From the NCBI RefSeq assembly GCF_900106805.1, contig NZ_FNNP01000001.1, positions 1,302,001 to 1,366,000 of the forward strand: a DNA stretch of 64,000 bases, read 5' to 3'. Within the stretch, counting starts at the first letter, position 1. Each line of letters opens with the position of its first letter. Source of the stretch: Ruegeria halocynthiae. GTDB taxonomy: Bacteria; Pseudomonadota; Alphaproteobacteria; Rhodobacterales; Rhodobacteraceae. Below, one piece after another: positions 1 to 7,531 of the stretch. The notes beneath the pieces are model-generated. The model worked only from the letters and a program-made list of their open reading frames with translations, was not told the DNA's origin and did not search any database. Made by a program: the position numbers and the translations under genes.

Positions 1-1023
1 GAGATGACGATCGTCTCGTGGGGCGGTGCCTATTCCAAATCGCAGCTTAAGGCGTATCACGAGCCCTATTCGGAAAAATCAGGCATCACCATCCTGAACG
101 ATGACAGCTCGGCCGAAGCAGTCGCCAAACTGCGGGCGATGAACGAAGCGGGCAACATCACATGGGATGTGGTTGATGTTGTGGCTGCGGACGCGATTCG
201 CCTGTGTGACGAAGGTCTGGCCATGGAGATCGACCCTGACACCATGCTGGCTCCGGCACCCGATGGCACCTCTGCTGCGGATGATTTCGGTGACCTGCTG
301 GTCAGCGACTGTTTTATCCCGCAGATCGTGTATTCGACCACGTTCGGCTATCGCACCGATCTGGTCGGTGACACACCGCCCAGCGATGTTTGTGCCGTGT
401 TTGATCTGGAAACCTATCCGGGCAAGCGTTCGCTTGAAAAGCGCGCGATCAACAACATGGAATGGGCTCTGATCTGTGATGGCGTTGCGAAAGATGACGT
501 TTATGACGTTCTGGCCACCCCTGAAGGTCAGGATCAGGCGTTGGCAAAACTGGGCACCATCAAGGACAACGTTGTCTGGTGGTCTGCCGGTGCGGACACG
601 CCGCAGCTTCTGGCCGATGGCGAGATCATCATGGGCTCGACCTATAACGGTCGTCTGTTCAGCGTGATTGAAGAGCAGAAGCAGCCTGTTGCCATGCTGT
701 GGGACGCACAGATCTTTGACCTGGACGGCTGGATCATTCCTGCCGGTCTGAGCGAAGAGCGTCAACAGCGCGCGCTGGACTACATCATGTTCGCAACCGA
801 CACCCAGCGTCTGGCGGATCAGGCCAAGTACATCTCGTACGGTCCGGCCCGTGCCTCTTCGGCTCCGCTGGTGGGTCAGCATGCCGACCTGGGTATCGAC
901 ATGGCGCCGCACATGCCGACCGATCCTGAAAATGCCAAGAACACGTTCCTGTATAACTACGAGTTCTGGGCTGACTATCGCGACGATATCGAAGCCAAGT
1001 TCCAGGCATGGCTGGCGCAATAA
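1..1023 (+). CDS. ABC transporter substrate-binding protein, polyamine type (5' truncated)
   Basis: This is a periplasmic binding protein of the PotD/PotF family (COG0687), which delivers spermidine, putrescine or related cations to an inner-membrane ABC importer. The visible 340 residues start just before the mature N-terminal motif TIVSWGGAYSKSQ and run to a normal stop. The signal peptide and first codons lie before base 1, and the first ATG at base 4 is internal. The fold continues with a hinge region, then DGWIIPAGL and a C-terminal FWADYRDDIEAKFQAWL helix. Two permease genes follow on the same strand after a hairpin. Because creatinase is next in line, the true ligand could be creatine or another guanidino compound rather than a polyamine; that is inference from context only. 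Confidence 0.85.
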   Translation, partial: EMTIVSWGGAYSKSQLKAYHEPYSEKSGITILNDDSSAEAVAKLRAMNEAGNITWDVVDVVAADAIRLCDEGLAMEIDPDTMLAPAPDGTSAADDFGDLLVSDCFIPQIVYSTTFGYRTDLVGDTPPSDVCAVFDLETYPGKRSLEKRAINNMEWALICDGVAKDDVYDVLATPEGQDQALAKLGTIKDNVVWWSAGADTPQLLADGEIIMGSTYNGRLFSVIEEQKQPVAMLWDAQIFDLDGWIIPAGLSEERQQRALDYIMFATDTQRLADQAKYISYGPARASSAPLVGQHADLGIDMAPHMPTDPENAKNTFLYNYEFWADYRDDIEAKFQAWLAQ

Positions 1024-1046
1024 GCTTTTGATTTCATGAAACAGTC

Positions 1047-1066
1047 GGGGGCGGTGCGCCGCCCCC
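1047..1066 (+). other. Intercistronic hairpin after the binding-protein gene
   Basis: A perfect 8-bp stem (GGGGGCGG, TGCG loop, CCGCCCCC) lies between the binding-protein stop and the first permease. It has no T-run, so it is not a complete intrinsic terminator. In binding-protein operons such hairpins commonly protect the upstream mRNA and limit read-through, giving excess binding protein over permease. That role is inferred here. Confidence 0.6.
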
Positions 1067-1093
1067 AGACCCAAGCTGAACCAAGGGGCACAG

Positions 1094-2368
1094 ATGACTG
1101 ACGCAAGCCAAAATGCGGGACCGATGCTGGCAGCGGACGGAACGCCGCTCAAGCAATCTCTGGCACGTTCACTGCGGCGGCAGAAGTTGCGGGCATTGAT
1201 GCTCGTTGCTCCGCTTCTGCTTTTCGTCATGTTTTCCTTTATCGTGCCGATTGCGTCGATGCTGTTCCGATCGGTCGAAAACAGCATGGTGTCGGATACC
1301 CTTCCGCTCACGGTGGAAGCGTTACAAAGCTGGGACTCCCAAAGTGGTGAGCTGCCGGATGAAGCGGTGTACGATGCATTCGTTCGCGATATGGTCGTTG
1401 CCATCGATAACAAAGAACACACTCGCCTTGGCTCGCGTCTGAATTATGAAGAAACCGGTATGTCTTCGTTGTTCCGAAAGTCAGGGCGAAAGCTCAAGAA
1501 GCTGGACCCCGAAACAGACGGCCCTTTCAAGGAACAGTTGATCGAAATCCACGAAGGCTGGGGCAAGCCGAACACCTGGGCGGTGATCAAGACTCACTCG
1601 CCTGCAGTGACCAATGGCTATTTCTTGAACGCCGTGGACATGCGCCGCACCCCTGAAGGCGCGCAATCGCAGCCCGAAGACAAACAGATCCTGATCAAAC
1701 TGTTCGGTCGTACATTGTTCATGTCACTGGTAATCACCGGGGCCTGCATCCTGTTGGCCTATCCGGTCAGCTACCTGCTGGCGACCTTGCCGATGCGTGT
1801 GTCAAACCTGCTGATGATCCTTGTGCTGTTGCCTTTCTGGACCTCACTGCTGGTCCGCACGTCGGCGTGGAAAGTAATGCTCCAACAACAGGGCGTGATC
1901 AACGAAACGCTGGTCTGGCTTGGGCTGGTGGCCGACGATGCGCGGCTGGTGATCATCAACAATCAGATCGGCACGATCACCGCGATGACGCATATCCTGC
2001 TGCCATTCATGATCCTGCCGATGTATTCGGTGATGCAGACCATTCCGCCAACCTATACGCGGGCCGCGAAATCCATGGGCGCAACCAACTGGACGACGTT
2101 CTGGCGCATCTACTTCCCGCAATCCATTCCGGGCATCGGCGCGGGGTCAATCCTCGTGTTCATCCTGTCGATTGGCTACTACATCACACCTGAAATTGTG
2201 GGCGGCACCAAGGGTGTCTTCATCTCGAACCGGATTGCCTATCACATCTCGTCCTCGCTGAACTGGGGACTGGCTGCGGCCTTGGGCACAATTCTGCTGG
2301 GTGTCGTAATGTTGCTCTACTGGGTCTACGACAAGATCGTGGGCATTGATAACGTGAAGTTGGGATAA
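1094..2368 (+). CDS. ABC transporter permease, PotB type
   Basis: Inner-membrane permease of the binding-protein-dependent transport family, 424 aa, much longer than the roughly 280-300 aa of E. coli PotB. A first membrane helix lies near residues 36-58. It is followed by a hydrophilic insert of about 140 residues, presumably periplasmic, before the conserved permease core (about 205-420). The cytoplasmic EAA-type loop that contacts the ATPase is visible as AAKSMGATNWTTFWRIYFP. The start ATG follows AAGGGGCACAG. The second permease begins five bases after the stop, so the two are co-transcribed and probably form the heterodimeric channel. The large insert may help dock the binding protein; its function is unknown to me. 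Confidence 0.88.
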   Translation: MTDASQNAGPMLAADGTPLKQSLARSLRRQKLRALMLVAPLLLFVMFSFIVPIASMLFRSVENSMVSDTLPLTVEALQSWDSQSGELPDEAVYDAFVRDMVVAIDNKEHTRLGSRLNYEETGMSSLFRKSGRKLKKLDPETDGPFKEQLIEIHEGWGKPNTWAVIKTHSPAVTNGYFLNAVDMRRTPEGAQSQPEDKQILIKLFGRTLFMSLVITGACILLAYPVSYLLATLPMRVSNLLMILVLLPFWTSLLVRTSAWKVMLQQQGVINETLVWLGLVADDARLVIINNQIGTITAMTHILLPFMILPMYSVMQTIPPTYTRAAKSMGATNWTTFWRIYFPQSIPGIGAGSILVFILSIGYYITPEIVGGTKGVFISNRIAYHISSSLNWGLAAALGTILLGVVMLLYWVYDKIVGIDNVKLG

Positions 2369-2373
2369 TCGAC

Positions 2374-3585
2374 ATGGCTGCACTTACACCGATATCCCGC
2401 AAACCCATGTCCATGGTTCTGCCCAGCGTTGCCTTGGCAGGCGCTTTCGCCGGCATCTTTGTCGGCGCGGGCAACGGCTCAATCTTGTTGGGCATCTTAG
2501 CAGGAGCGGTGCTTATCGCCGGGCTGGCCTGGGTCTACATCAACGTTTTGAAGAACGAAAAACTGGCGCGCTGGATCAACATCCTGGGCTTTGGCATCAT
2601 CGGCTTCCTGATGTCAGGTCCGATGGGTGGCGTTTTGGGCCTGTTGGGCGGTTGGTTTTTTATCTTCTTCATCTATTGGCTTTATGAGGGCAGATATCGC
2701 CGCAAATTACTCAGCTATCTGACTCCGAAACAGGTGTTCTATCACTATCTGTTCCGAGTTATCTGCGGGGCCATCTTCGTCTTCCTGATCACACCGATCC
2801 TCGTAGTCCTGCCGCTGTCGTTCAACGCGCAGGATTTCTTTACCTTTACGCCCGAGATGTTGCGACTGGATCCCGAAGGATTCTCACTGAAGCACTATCG
2901 CGATTTCTTCACCAACAATGAATGGCAGCGCAGCTTCAAGAACTCGCTGATCATCGCCCCGATTGCGACAATCATCTCAGTCTCGCTTGGTACGCTGGCA
3001 GCCATCGGACTCAGCCAGAGCCACGTTCCCGGTCGCCGCGCCATCATGGGCATCCTGATCTCGCCAATGATCGTGCCGCTGATCATTTCGGCGACTGGCA
3101 TGTTCTTCTTCTACAGCGATATCGGTCGCTTCCTCGAAGGCACGTTGGGTATGAACAAGAACTTTGTGGGTTATGTGAAAGTTGTCCTTGCCCACGCCGT
3201 TCTGGGCATTCCGTTCGTCATCATCACCGTGACCGCAACGCTGGTGGGTTTTGATCGCTCGCTGACGCGGGCGGCGGCGAATATGGGCGCGGGCCCGGTG
3301 CGGACGTTCTTCAAGATCCAGATGCCCCTGATCCTGCCCGGCGTGATCTCGGGTGGCTTGTTCGCCTTCATCACCTCGTTCGACGAGGTGGTTGTGGTGC
3401 TGTTCGTAGGTTCGGCCAGCCAGAAAACGCTGCCTTGGCAGATGTTCACCGGCCTGCGGGAACAGATCAGCCCGACAATTCTGGCGGTTGCAACCATCCT
3501 TGTGGTCCTGTCGATCGCGCTGCTGACCACGGTCGAACTGCTGCGCCGCCGGTCCGAGCGTTTGCGAGGGCTTTCTCCGGCTTGA
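2374..3585 (+). CDS. ABC transporter permease, PotC type
   Basis: Second channel subunit of the polyamine-type importer, 403 aa. The C-terminal 270 residues are a PotC-like core with the EAA loop AAANMGAGPVRTFFKIQMP. The N-terminal 130 residues add about four extra hydrophobic segments (for example residues 15-55 and 65-100, glycine-rich) that E. coli PotC lacks. It is separated from the first permease by five bases. The ATPase of this system is not in the window and is presumably upstream. The next gene downstream, creatinase, is on the same strand after a structured gap. Confidence 0.88.
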   Translation: MAALTPISRKPMSMVLPSVALAGAFAGIFVGAGNGSILLGILAGAVLIAGLAWVYINVLKNEKLARWINILGFGIIGFLMSGPMGGVLGLLGGWFFIFFIYWLYEGRYRRKLLSYLTPKQVFYHYLFRVICGAIFVFLITPILVVLPLSFNAQDFFTFTPEMLRLDPEGFSLKHYRDFFTNNEWQRSFKNSLIIAPIATIISVSLGTLAAIGLSQSHVPGRRAIMGILISPMIVPLIISATGMFFFYSDIGRFLEGTLGMNKNFVGYVKVVLAHAVLGIPFVIITVTATLVGFDRSLTRAAANMGAGPVRTFFKIQMPLILPGVISGGLFAFITSFDEVVVVLFVGSASQKTLPWQMFTGLREQISPTILAVATILVVLSIALLTTVELLRRRSERLRGLSPA

Positions 3586-3627
3586 CGAAGGCCCACACCT
3601 GATTTAACGATTCACCCGTTCACCTCA

Positions 3628-3728
3628 GCCGCGATGGCGTCGCGGCATCATCGGGGGTGATCGGCTCTCGGATCCCGAGACCACCTGTCCTGAACGCCGG
3701 GACATGTGGCCGGGTATTGCCGCCCGGC
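3628..3728 (+). promoter_or_regulatory. Structured leader of creatinase (five successive hairpins)
   Basis: The 147-base gap before creatinase folds into a chain of inverted repeats: GCCGCGA/TCGCGGC (3628-3646), ATCA/TGAT (3647-3661), TCTCGG/CCGAGA (3666-3680), CCAC-TGTCC/GGACA-GTGG (3681-3709) and GCCGGG/CCCGGC (3709-3728). The last ends a few bases before the GAGAG ribosome-binding site. No T-run follows, so it is not a simple terminator. I do not recognise a known riboswitch class; the guanidine-II ACGR loops are absent. It may be a regulatory leader or a set of mRNA-stabilising or attenuating stems. Confidence 0.45.
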
Positions 3729-3747
3729 ATAGATGAGAGAACCTGTG

Positions 3748-4968
3748 ATGACAGACACAACCAAACGCCCCGAATTTTTTACCTGCCATAACGGCGACAA
3801 AGCGCCCCTGCCCTTCAGCAAGGGTGAATATGAACGCCGACTGGGCAAACTGCGCACGATCATGGCGGCACGGGATATCCCGGTCGTTCTGCTGACCTCG
3901 ATGCAGAACATCGCCTATTATTCCGGCTTTCTGTATTGCGCCTTTGGCCGCCCCTATGGGTGCGTAGTGACGCAGAATGCCTGCACCACGGTTTCCGCAA
4001 ATATCGACGCGGGTCAGCCGTGGCGCCGTTCGGTCGAAGATAACGTCATCTACACCGACTGGAAGCGCGACAACTACTGGCGCGCGGTGGCCAACCTGAT
4101 CGGTGACGCCAAGCGGGTCGGCATTGAAGGCGATCACATGACATTGGTCACACGCGACACCGCGATGTCCATGCTGGGCGCCCCGGAACTGATCGACATC
4201 GCCCCCGACACTATGGCTGCGCGTATGATCAAGTCAGCTGAAGAGATCGCGCTGATCAAAGGCGGCGCGCGCACCGCTGACGTAGGCGGGGCCGCGATCC
4301 ACGCCGCAATCCGCGAAGGCGCGACCGAGATTGAGATCGCCATGGCGGGACGCGACGCGATGGAGGCCGAGATCGCCCGCGCCTACCCGGAGGCCGAATA
4401 CCGCGACACATGGGTTTGGTTCCAGTCGGGTCTCAACACCGACGGCGCACATAACCCGGTCACCAAGCGCGCGCTGCAAAAGGGCGATATCCTGTCGCTG
4501 AACACCTTCCCGATGATATCGGGCTATTACACCGCGCTGGAACGCACTCTGTTTCTGGGTGAGCCAGATGCAGACAGCCTGCGCATGTGGAAGGCCAACG
4601 TCGCCGCGCACGAACTGGGCCTGAGCCTGATCAAACCCGGCGCGACCTGCTCGGGCATCACCGCCGAGATCAACCGGTTCTTCGCCGATGAAGGCCTGCT
4701 GCAATACCGGTCCTTCGGCTATGGCCACTCCTTCGGTATTCTTAGCCACTATTACGGTCGAGAGGCCGGGCTAGAGTTGCGCGAAGATATCGACACGGTG
4801 CTGGAACCCGGCATGGTCGTATCCATCGAGCCAATGCTGTGGATCCCCGAAGGCCAGCCCGGCGCGGGGGGGTATCGTGAACATGACATCCTTGTGGTCG
4901 GTGAAGATGGCGCCGAGAACATCACCGGTTTCCCCTATGGCCCCGGACACAACATCATCGGTGCATAG
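3748..4968 (+). CDS. Creatinase (creatine amidinohydrolase)
   Basis: Hydrolyses creatine to sarcosine and urea (EC 3.5.3.3). The 406-aa protein has the pita-bread M24 fold and closely resembles what I know of Pseudomonas creatinase along its whole length. Diagnostic stretches are YCAFGRPY (Phe and Arg of the substrate pocket), NTDGAHNPVT with the catalytic His near residue 235, YYTALERT (Glu), FGYGHSFG and GGYREHDI. The metal ligands of true M24 aminopeptidases are not conserved, as expected for creatinase. The start at 3748 is preferred over an in-frame ATG at 3733 because GAGAG lies about eight bases upstream of it. Carried sarcosine would need an oxidase or dehydrogenase elsewhere. A strong terminator follows directly. 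Confidence 0.92.
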   Translation: MTDTTKRPEFFTCHNGDKAPLPFSKGEYERRLGKLRTIMAARDIPVVLLTSMQNIAYYSGFLYCAFGRPYGCVVTQNACTTVSANIDAGQPWRRSVEDNVIYTDWKRDNYWRAVANLIGDAKRVGIEGDHMTLVTRDTAMSMLGAPELIDIAPDTMAARMIKSAEEIALIKGGARTADVGGAAIHAAIREGATEIEIAMAGRDAMEAEIARAYPEAEYRDTWVWFQSGLNTDGAHNPVTKRALQKGDILSLNTFPMISGYYTALERTLFLGEPDADSLRMWKANVAAHELGLSLIKPGATCSGITAEINRFFADEGLLQYRSFGYGHSFGILSHYYGREAGLELREDIDTVLEPGMVVSIEPMLWIPEGQPGAGGYREHDILVVGEDGAENITGFPYGPGHNIIGA

Positions 4969-4975
4969 CACAATG

Positions 4976-5001
4976 GGTGGGGCTTCTGGCCCCACCTTTT
5001 T
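4976..5001 (+). terminator. Intrinsic terminator of creatinase
   Basis: GGTGGGGC and GCCCCACC form an 8-bp stem with a five-base loop, followed directly by TTTTT. It lies eight bases after the creatinase stop and reaches the stop codon of the convergent ureohydrolase gene. Confidence 0.85.
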
Positions 5002-5971
5002 ACTGCTGGGCGCGTTCGTGAAAGATGAAGCCTAGAAAGTTCAGCAACAGCTGCGCGGCCAGAACCTGAGTGCTCTCAGTCGGATCGTAAGCAGGCGCGA
5101 CTTCGACCAAATCGATGCCCACCACGTCTCCGCGTTTGGCCAATCCCTGCAAGATCTCCAGCACATCATAGTACTGAAACCCGCCATGGCTGGGCGTTCC
5201 CGTGCCTGAGGCGATCGAGGGACAGAAGGCATCGATATCAATCGTCACATAATACCGCACCCCTTCCGGGATACGCGCCAGCACCGCCTCGGTTCCCAGC
5301 TTACGCACCTGCCGCACCGAGAGAATATCCGAGCCACGCGCACGGGCGTCTTCGTACCCCTCCTTCGCGGTGGATGAGACATTACGAATGCCCAGCTGCG
5401 TCATGCCCGAGACATAATCTTTTTCAATCGCACGTCGCATCGGATTGCCGTGCCCTGTGGTCACCCCGTGGCGCTCATCTACGAAATCCAAATGCGCATC
5501 GATCTGAACAACATGGATTGGCCCGTTCTGTGCACAATCCTCGGCAAACGCATTGATGCAGGGGATATTGATCGAATGATCCCCGCCGATAGTCACAGGC
5601 AAAGCCCCCGCCTGCAGAATCTTGCCCACCCCCAGAGCGATGTTGGCGTGACTCTCGTCAGTCCTGGTGTGGATGATATCCGCATCCCCAAGATCAACCA
5701 TCTGCACCGAGCTATCAAGATAGGTCGCGTCATCCTCGTGATCATAGGCCCCGGCATGACCAAAACTGAACAGCGTCGAAGCCTCACGCACAGCCCGCGG
5801 CCCGAACCGCGCGCCCGGCCGCCACTGGGTACCAAAGTCAAACGGTGCCCCCAGAATTGCAACGTCGGCATCGATTTCGTTCCAATTTTCAACGTAGGGA
5901 GATTTCGCGAAGGTTGAGATTCCGACAAAGGGCAGATTCAGACGCCCTGCCTCATATCCATGATCCTGCAT
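5000..5971 (-). CDS. Agmatinase-family ureohydrolase
   Basis: Member of the arginase/agmatinase superfamily, which uses two metal ions (Mn or Ni) to cleave a guanidino group and release urea. The 323-aa protein keeps the ligands: GGDHS (near residue 135), DAHLD (near 160), DIDAF (near 245) and the EVAPAYDP glutamate. The usual DIDGLDP motif reads DIDAFCP here, with Cys in place of the second-shell Asp, so substrate may not be agmatine. Guanidinobutyrate, guanidinopropionate or another guanidino compound are alternatives. It converges on creatinase and the polyamine-type ABC genes, which fits a guanidino-compound module. Confidence 0.85.
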   Translation of the reverse strand: MQDHGYEAGRLNLPFVGISTFAKSPYVENWNEIDADVAILGAPFDFGTQWRPGARFGPRAVREASTLFSFGHAGAYDHEDDATYLDSSVQMVDLGDADIIHTRTDESHANIALGVGKILQAGALPVTIGGDHSINIPCINAFAEDCAQNGPIHVVQIDAHLDFVDERHGVTTGHGNPMRRAIEKDYVSGMTQLGIRNVSSTAKEGYEDARARGSDILSVRQVRKLGTEAVLARIPEGVRYYVTIDIDAFCPSIASGTGTPSHGGFQYYDVLEILQGLAKRGDVVGIDLVEVAPAYDPTESTQVLAAQLLLNFLGFIFHERAQQ

Positions 5972-6085
5972 GAGAATTTCCCTTTCATTGCTGCTGTCGC
6001 AGTCGATGCCATCAATCGCTGGATCATCATGTGCACGGACCGTCCCAATGTCGAGATGCCCTGATTGCTATTACATGAATATGGC

Positions 6086-6118
6086 CTGCTCACGCGAGTG
6101 TTGCGTGAATGTGAGCAG
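6086..6118. promoter_or_regulatory. Inverted repeat in the divergent intergenic region
   Basis: CTGCTCAC and GTGAGCAG form a perfect 8-bp inverted repeat spaced by 17 bases. It overlaps an alternative nested pair, CACGC/GCGTG. It sits between the divergent ureohydrolase and DUF3179 genes, about 43 bases before the latter's start. It could be an operator or an mRNA hairpin; no known regulator is recognised. Confidence 0.3.
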
Positions 6119-6160
6119 CATTAAGGGCAGAATTGAACATGGACCCAATCGGAGGACGCC

Positions 6161-7531
6161 ATGTCGATCACACGTCGCAGCTTTGCCAGCCTGCTGGGAG
6201 TGGGAGCGATCGCGCCGACCGCGCTCTGGGCGCAGGACGACCCGGTTTATGAGGCTGTCCGTTCTACCCTGTACGGGGGGCGAACCGATTTCGAGGCCGG
6301 GATGACCTATCTGGTTGAACGCGGCAATCCGGACGTAGTACCCGCGCTTCTGACTGGGATGCGATATGGCCGGTCGCGAGAGCATGACATAGCCAAGGTG
6401 ATGGAAACGCTGACCGGAGTGCGACATGGCACTGACTGGTTTGAGTGGATGCTGTGGCAAGAACGGAACCCCCAGATCATACCGCACCCGTCGCTGGTGC
6501 CATTCAAACGCGAGGTTCTGTTGGGCATCGATCAGAACTTCGACGTGTTTTTGCGCCCCGAATACCTGCAGCGCGACAGGATGAAGATCCGGTTTGAAGA
6601 GATCAGCTGGGGTGGTGTTACCAAGGACGGCATCCCGTCATTGGACAACCCTGAACTAATATCGGCGGCACGAGCGGATTATCTGAAAGACGATGATCTG
6701 GTCTTTGGGGTTGCGATCAATGGGGACGAGCGCGCCTATCCTCTGCGGATCATGGGGTGGCACGAGATGTTCAACGAGGTGATCGGAGGCGTTCCGGTGG
6801 CGCTCGCCTACTGCACGCTCTGCGGTTCGGGGATTTTATTCGAAACACAGGTGGCGGGGCGGCAGAAACCGTTTGTGTTTGGATCTTCCGGATTCCTGTA
6901 TCGGTCGAACAAGCTGATGTTTGATCGTGAGACCCAATCGCTGTGGAACCAATATACGGGCAAGCCGGTTGTTGGCCCTCTGGCCAGCAGCGGGATCGAG
7001 CTTAAGCAGCACCCTGTAGTGATCACGAGGTGGGACACCTGGAAGAAGTCCCATCCCGACACCAGGGTCCTGTCGCTGAAAACAGGATATCGGAGGAACT
7101 ATGGATCGGGTGTTGTGTATCGCGAGTATTTTGCCTCACCCAATTTGATGTTTCCGGTCCTGGTGGATCAATCCAAGTTTCGACAGAAGGATTACGTGTT
7201 TGCCGTGCGCCAATTCGGCGCAGCAAGGGCGTGGCCGTTGGCGGCTTTCAAAGGCAAGCCGGTGATCAATGACGCGATTGGTGGGCGGGCGCTGATGCTG
7301 ATGGGCGATCCGGACAAACGCAGTGTGCGCGCCTATGAGCGCGGCGCGCACCAGTTTCGCACGACCACGGATGGCGTGTTGCTGGACGAGGCAGGCAACA
7401 AATGGACCATAACCGAAGAGGCACTGGTGGCCCCGGACGGCACTCAGTTGCCGCGGGTGGCCGGGCATATTTCTTACTGGTTTGCCTGGGACAACTATCT
7501 GGGTGATGCAGCCAGCGTCTATGGCGGGTGA
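6161..7531 (+). CDS. DUF3179 domain-containing exported protein
   Basis: A 456-aa protein of the DUF3179 family, function unknown. The N-terminus ITRRSFASLLGVGAIAPTALWAQ is a twin-arginine-type signal peptide, suggesting a folded, possibly cofactor-bearing periplasmic protein. The family core includes DDLVFGVAINGDERAYPLRIMGWHE and the conserved ALAYCTLCGSG segment, whose paired cysteines could be redox-active or bind metal. CGGAGGACGCC precedes the ATG. It ends one base before the convergent ClC gene, leaving no room for a separate terminator. Confidence 0.85.
   Translation: MSITRRSFASLLGVGAIAPTALWAQDDPVYEAVRSTLYGGRTDFEAGMTYLVERGNPDVVPALLTGMRYGRSREHDIAKVMETLTGVRHGTDWFEWMLWQERNPQIIPHPSLVPFKREVLLGIDQNFDVFLRPEYLQRDRMKIRFEEISWGGVTKDGIPSLDNPELISAARADYLKDDDLVFGVAINGDERAYPLRIMGWHEMFNEVIGGVPVALAYCTLCGSGILFETQVAGRQKPFVFGSSGFLYRSNKLMFDRETQSLWNQYTGKPVVGPLASSGIELKQHPVVITRWDTWKKSHPDTRVLSLKTGYRRNYGSGVVYREYFASPNLMFPVLVDQSKFRQKDYVFAVRQFGAARAWPLAAFKGKPVINDAIGGRALMLMGDPDKRSVRAYERGAHQFRTTTDGVLLDEAGNKWTITEEALVAPDGTQLPRVAGHISYWFAWDNYLGDAASVYGG

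Noticed and set aside
79..1422. A 447-codon open frame antisense to the binding-protein gene
   Set aside because: It crosses the intergenic hairpin and its translation shows no known domain; the sense gene is well supported.
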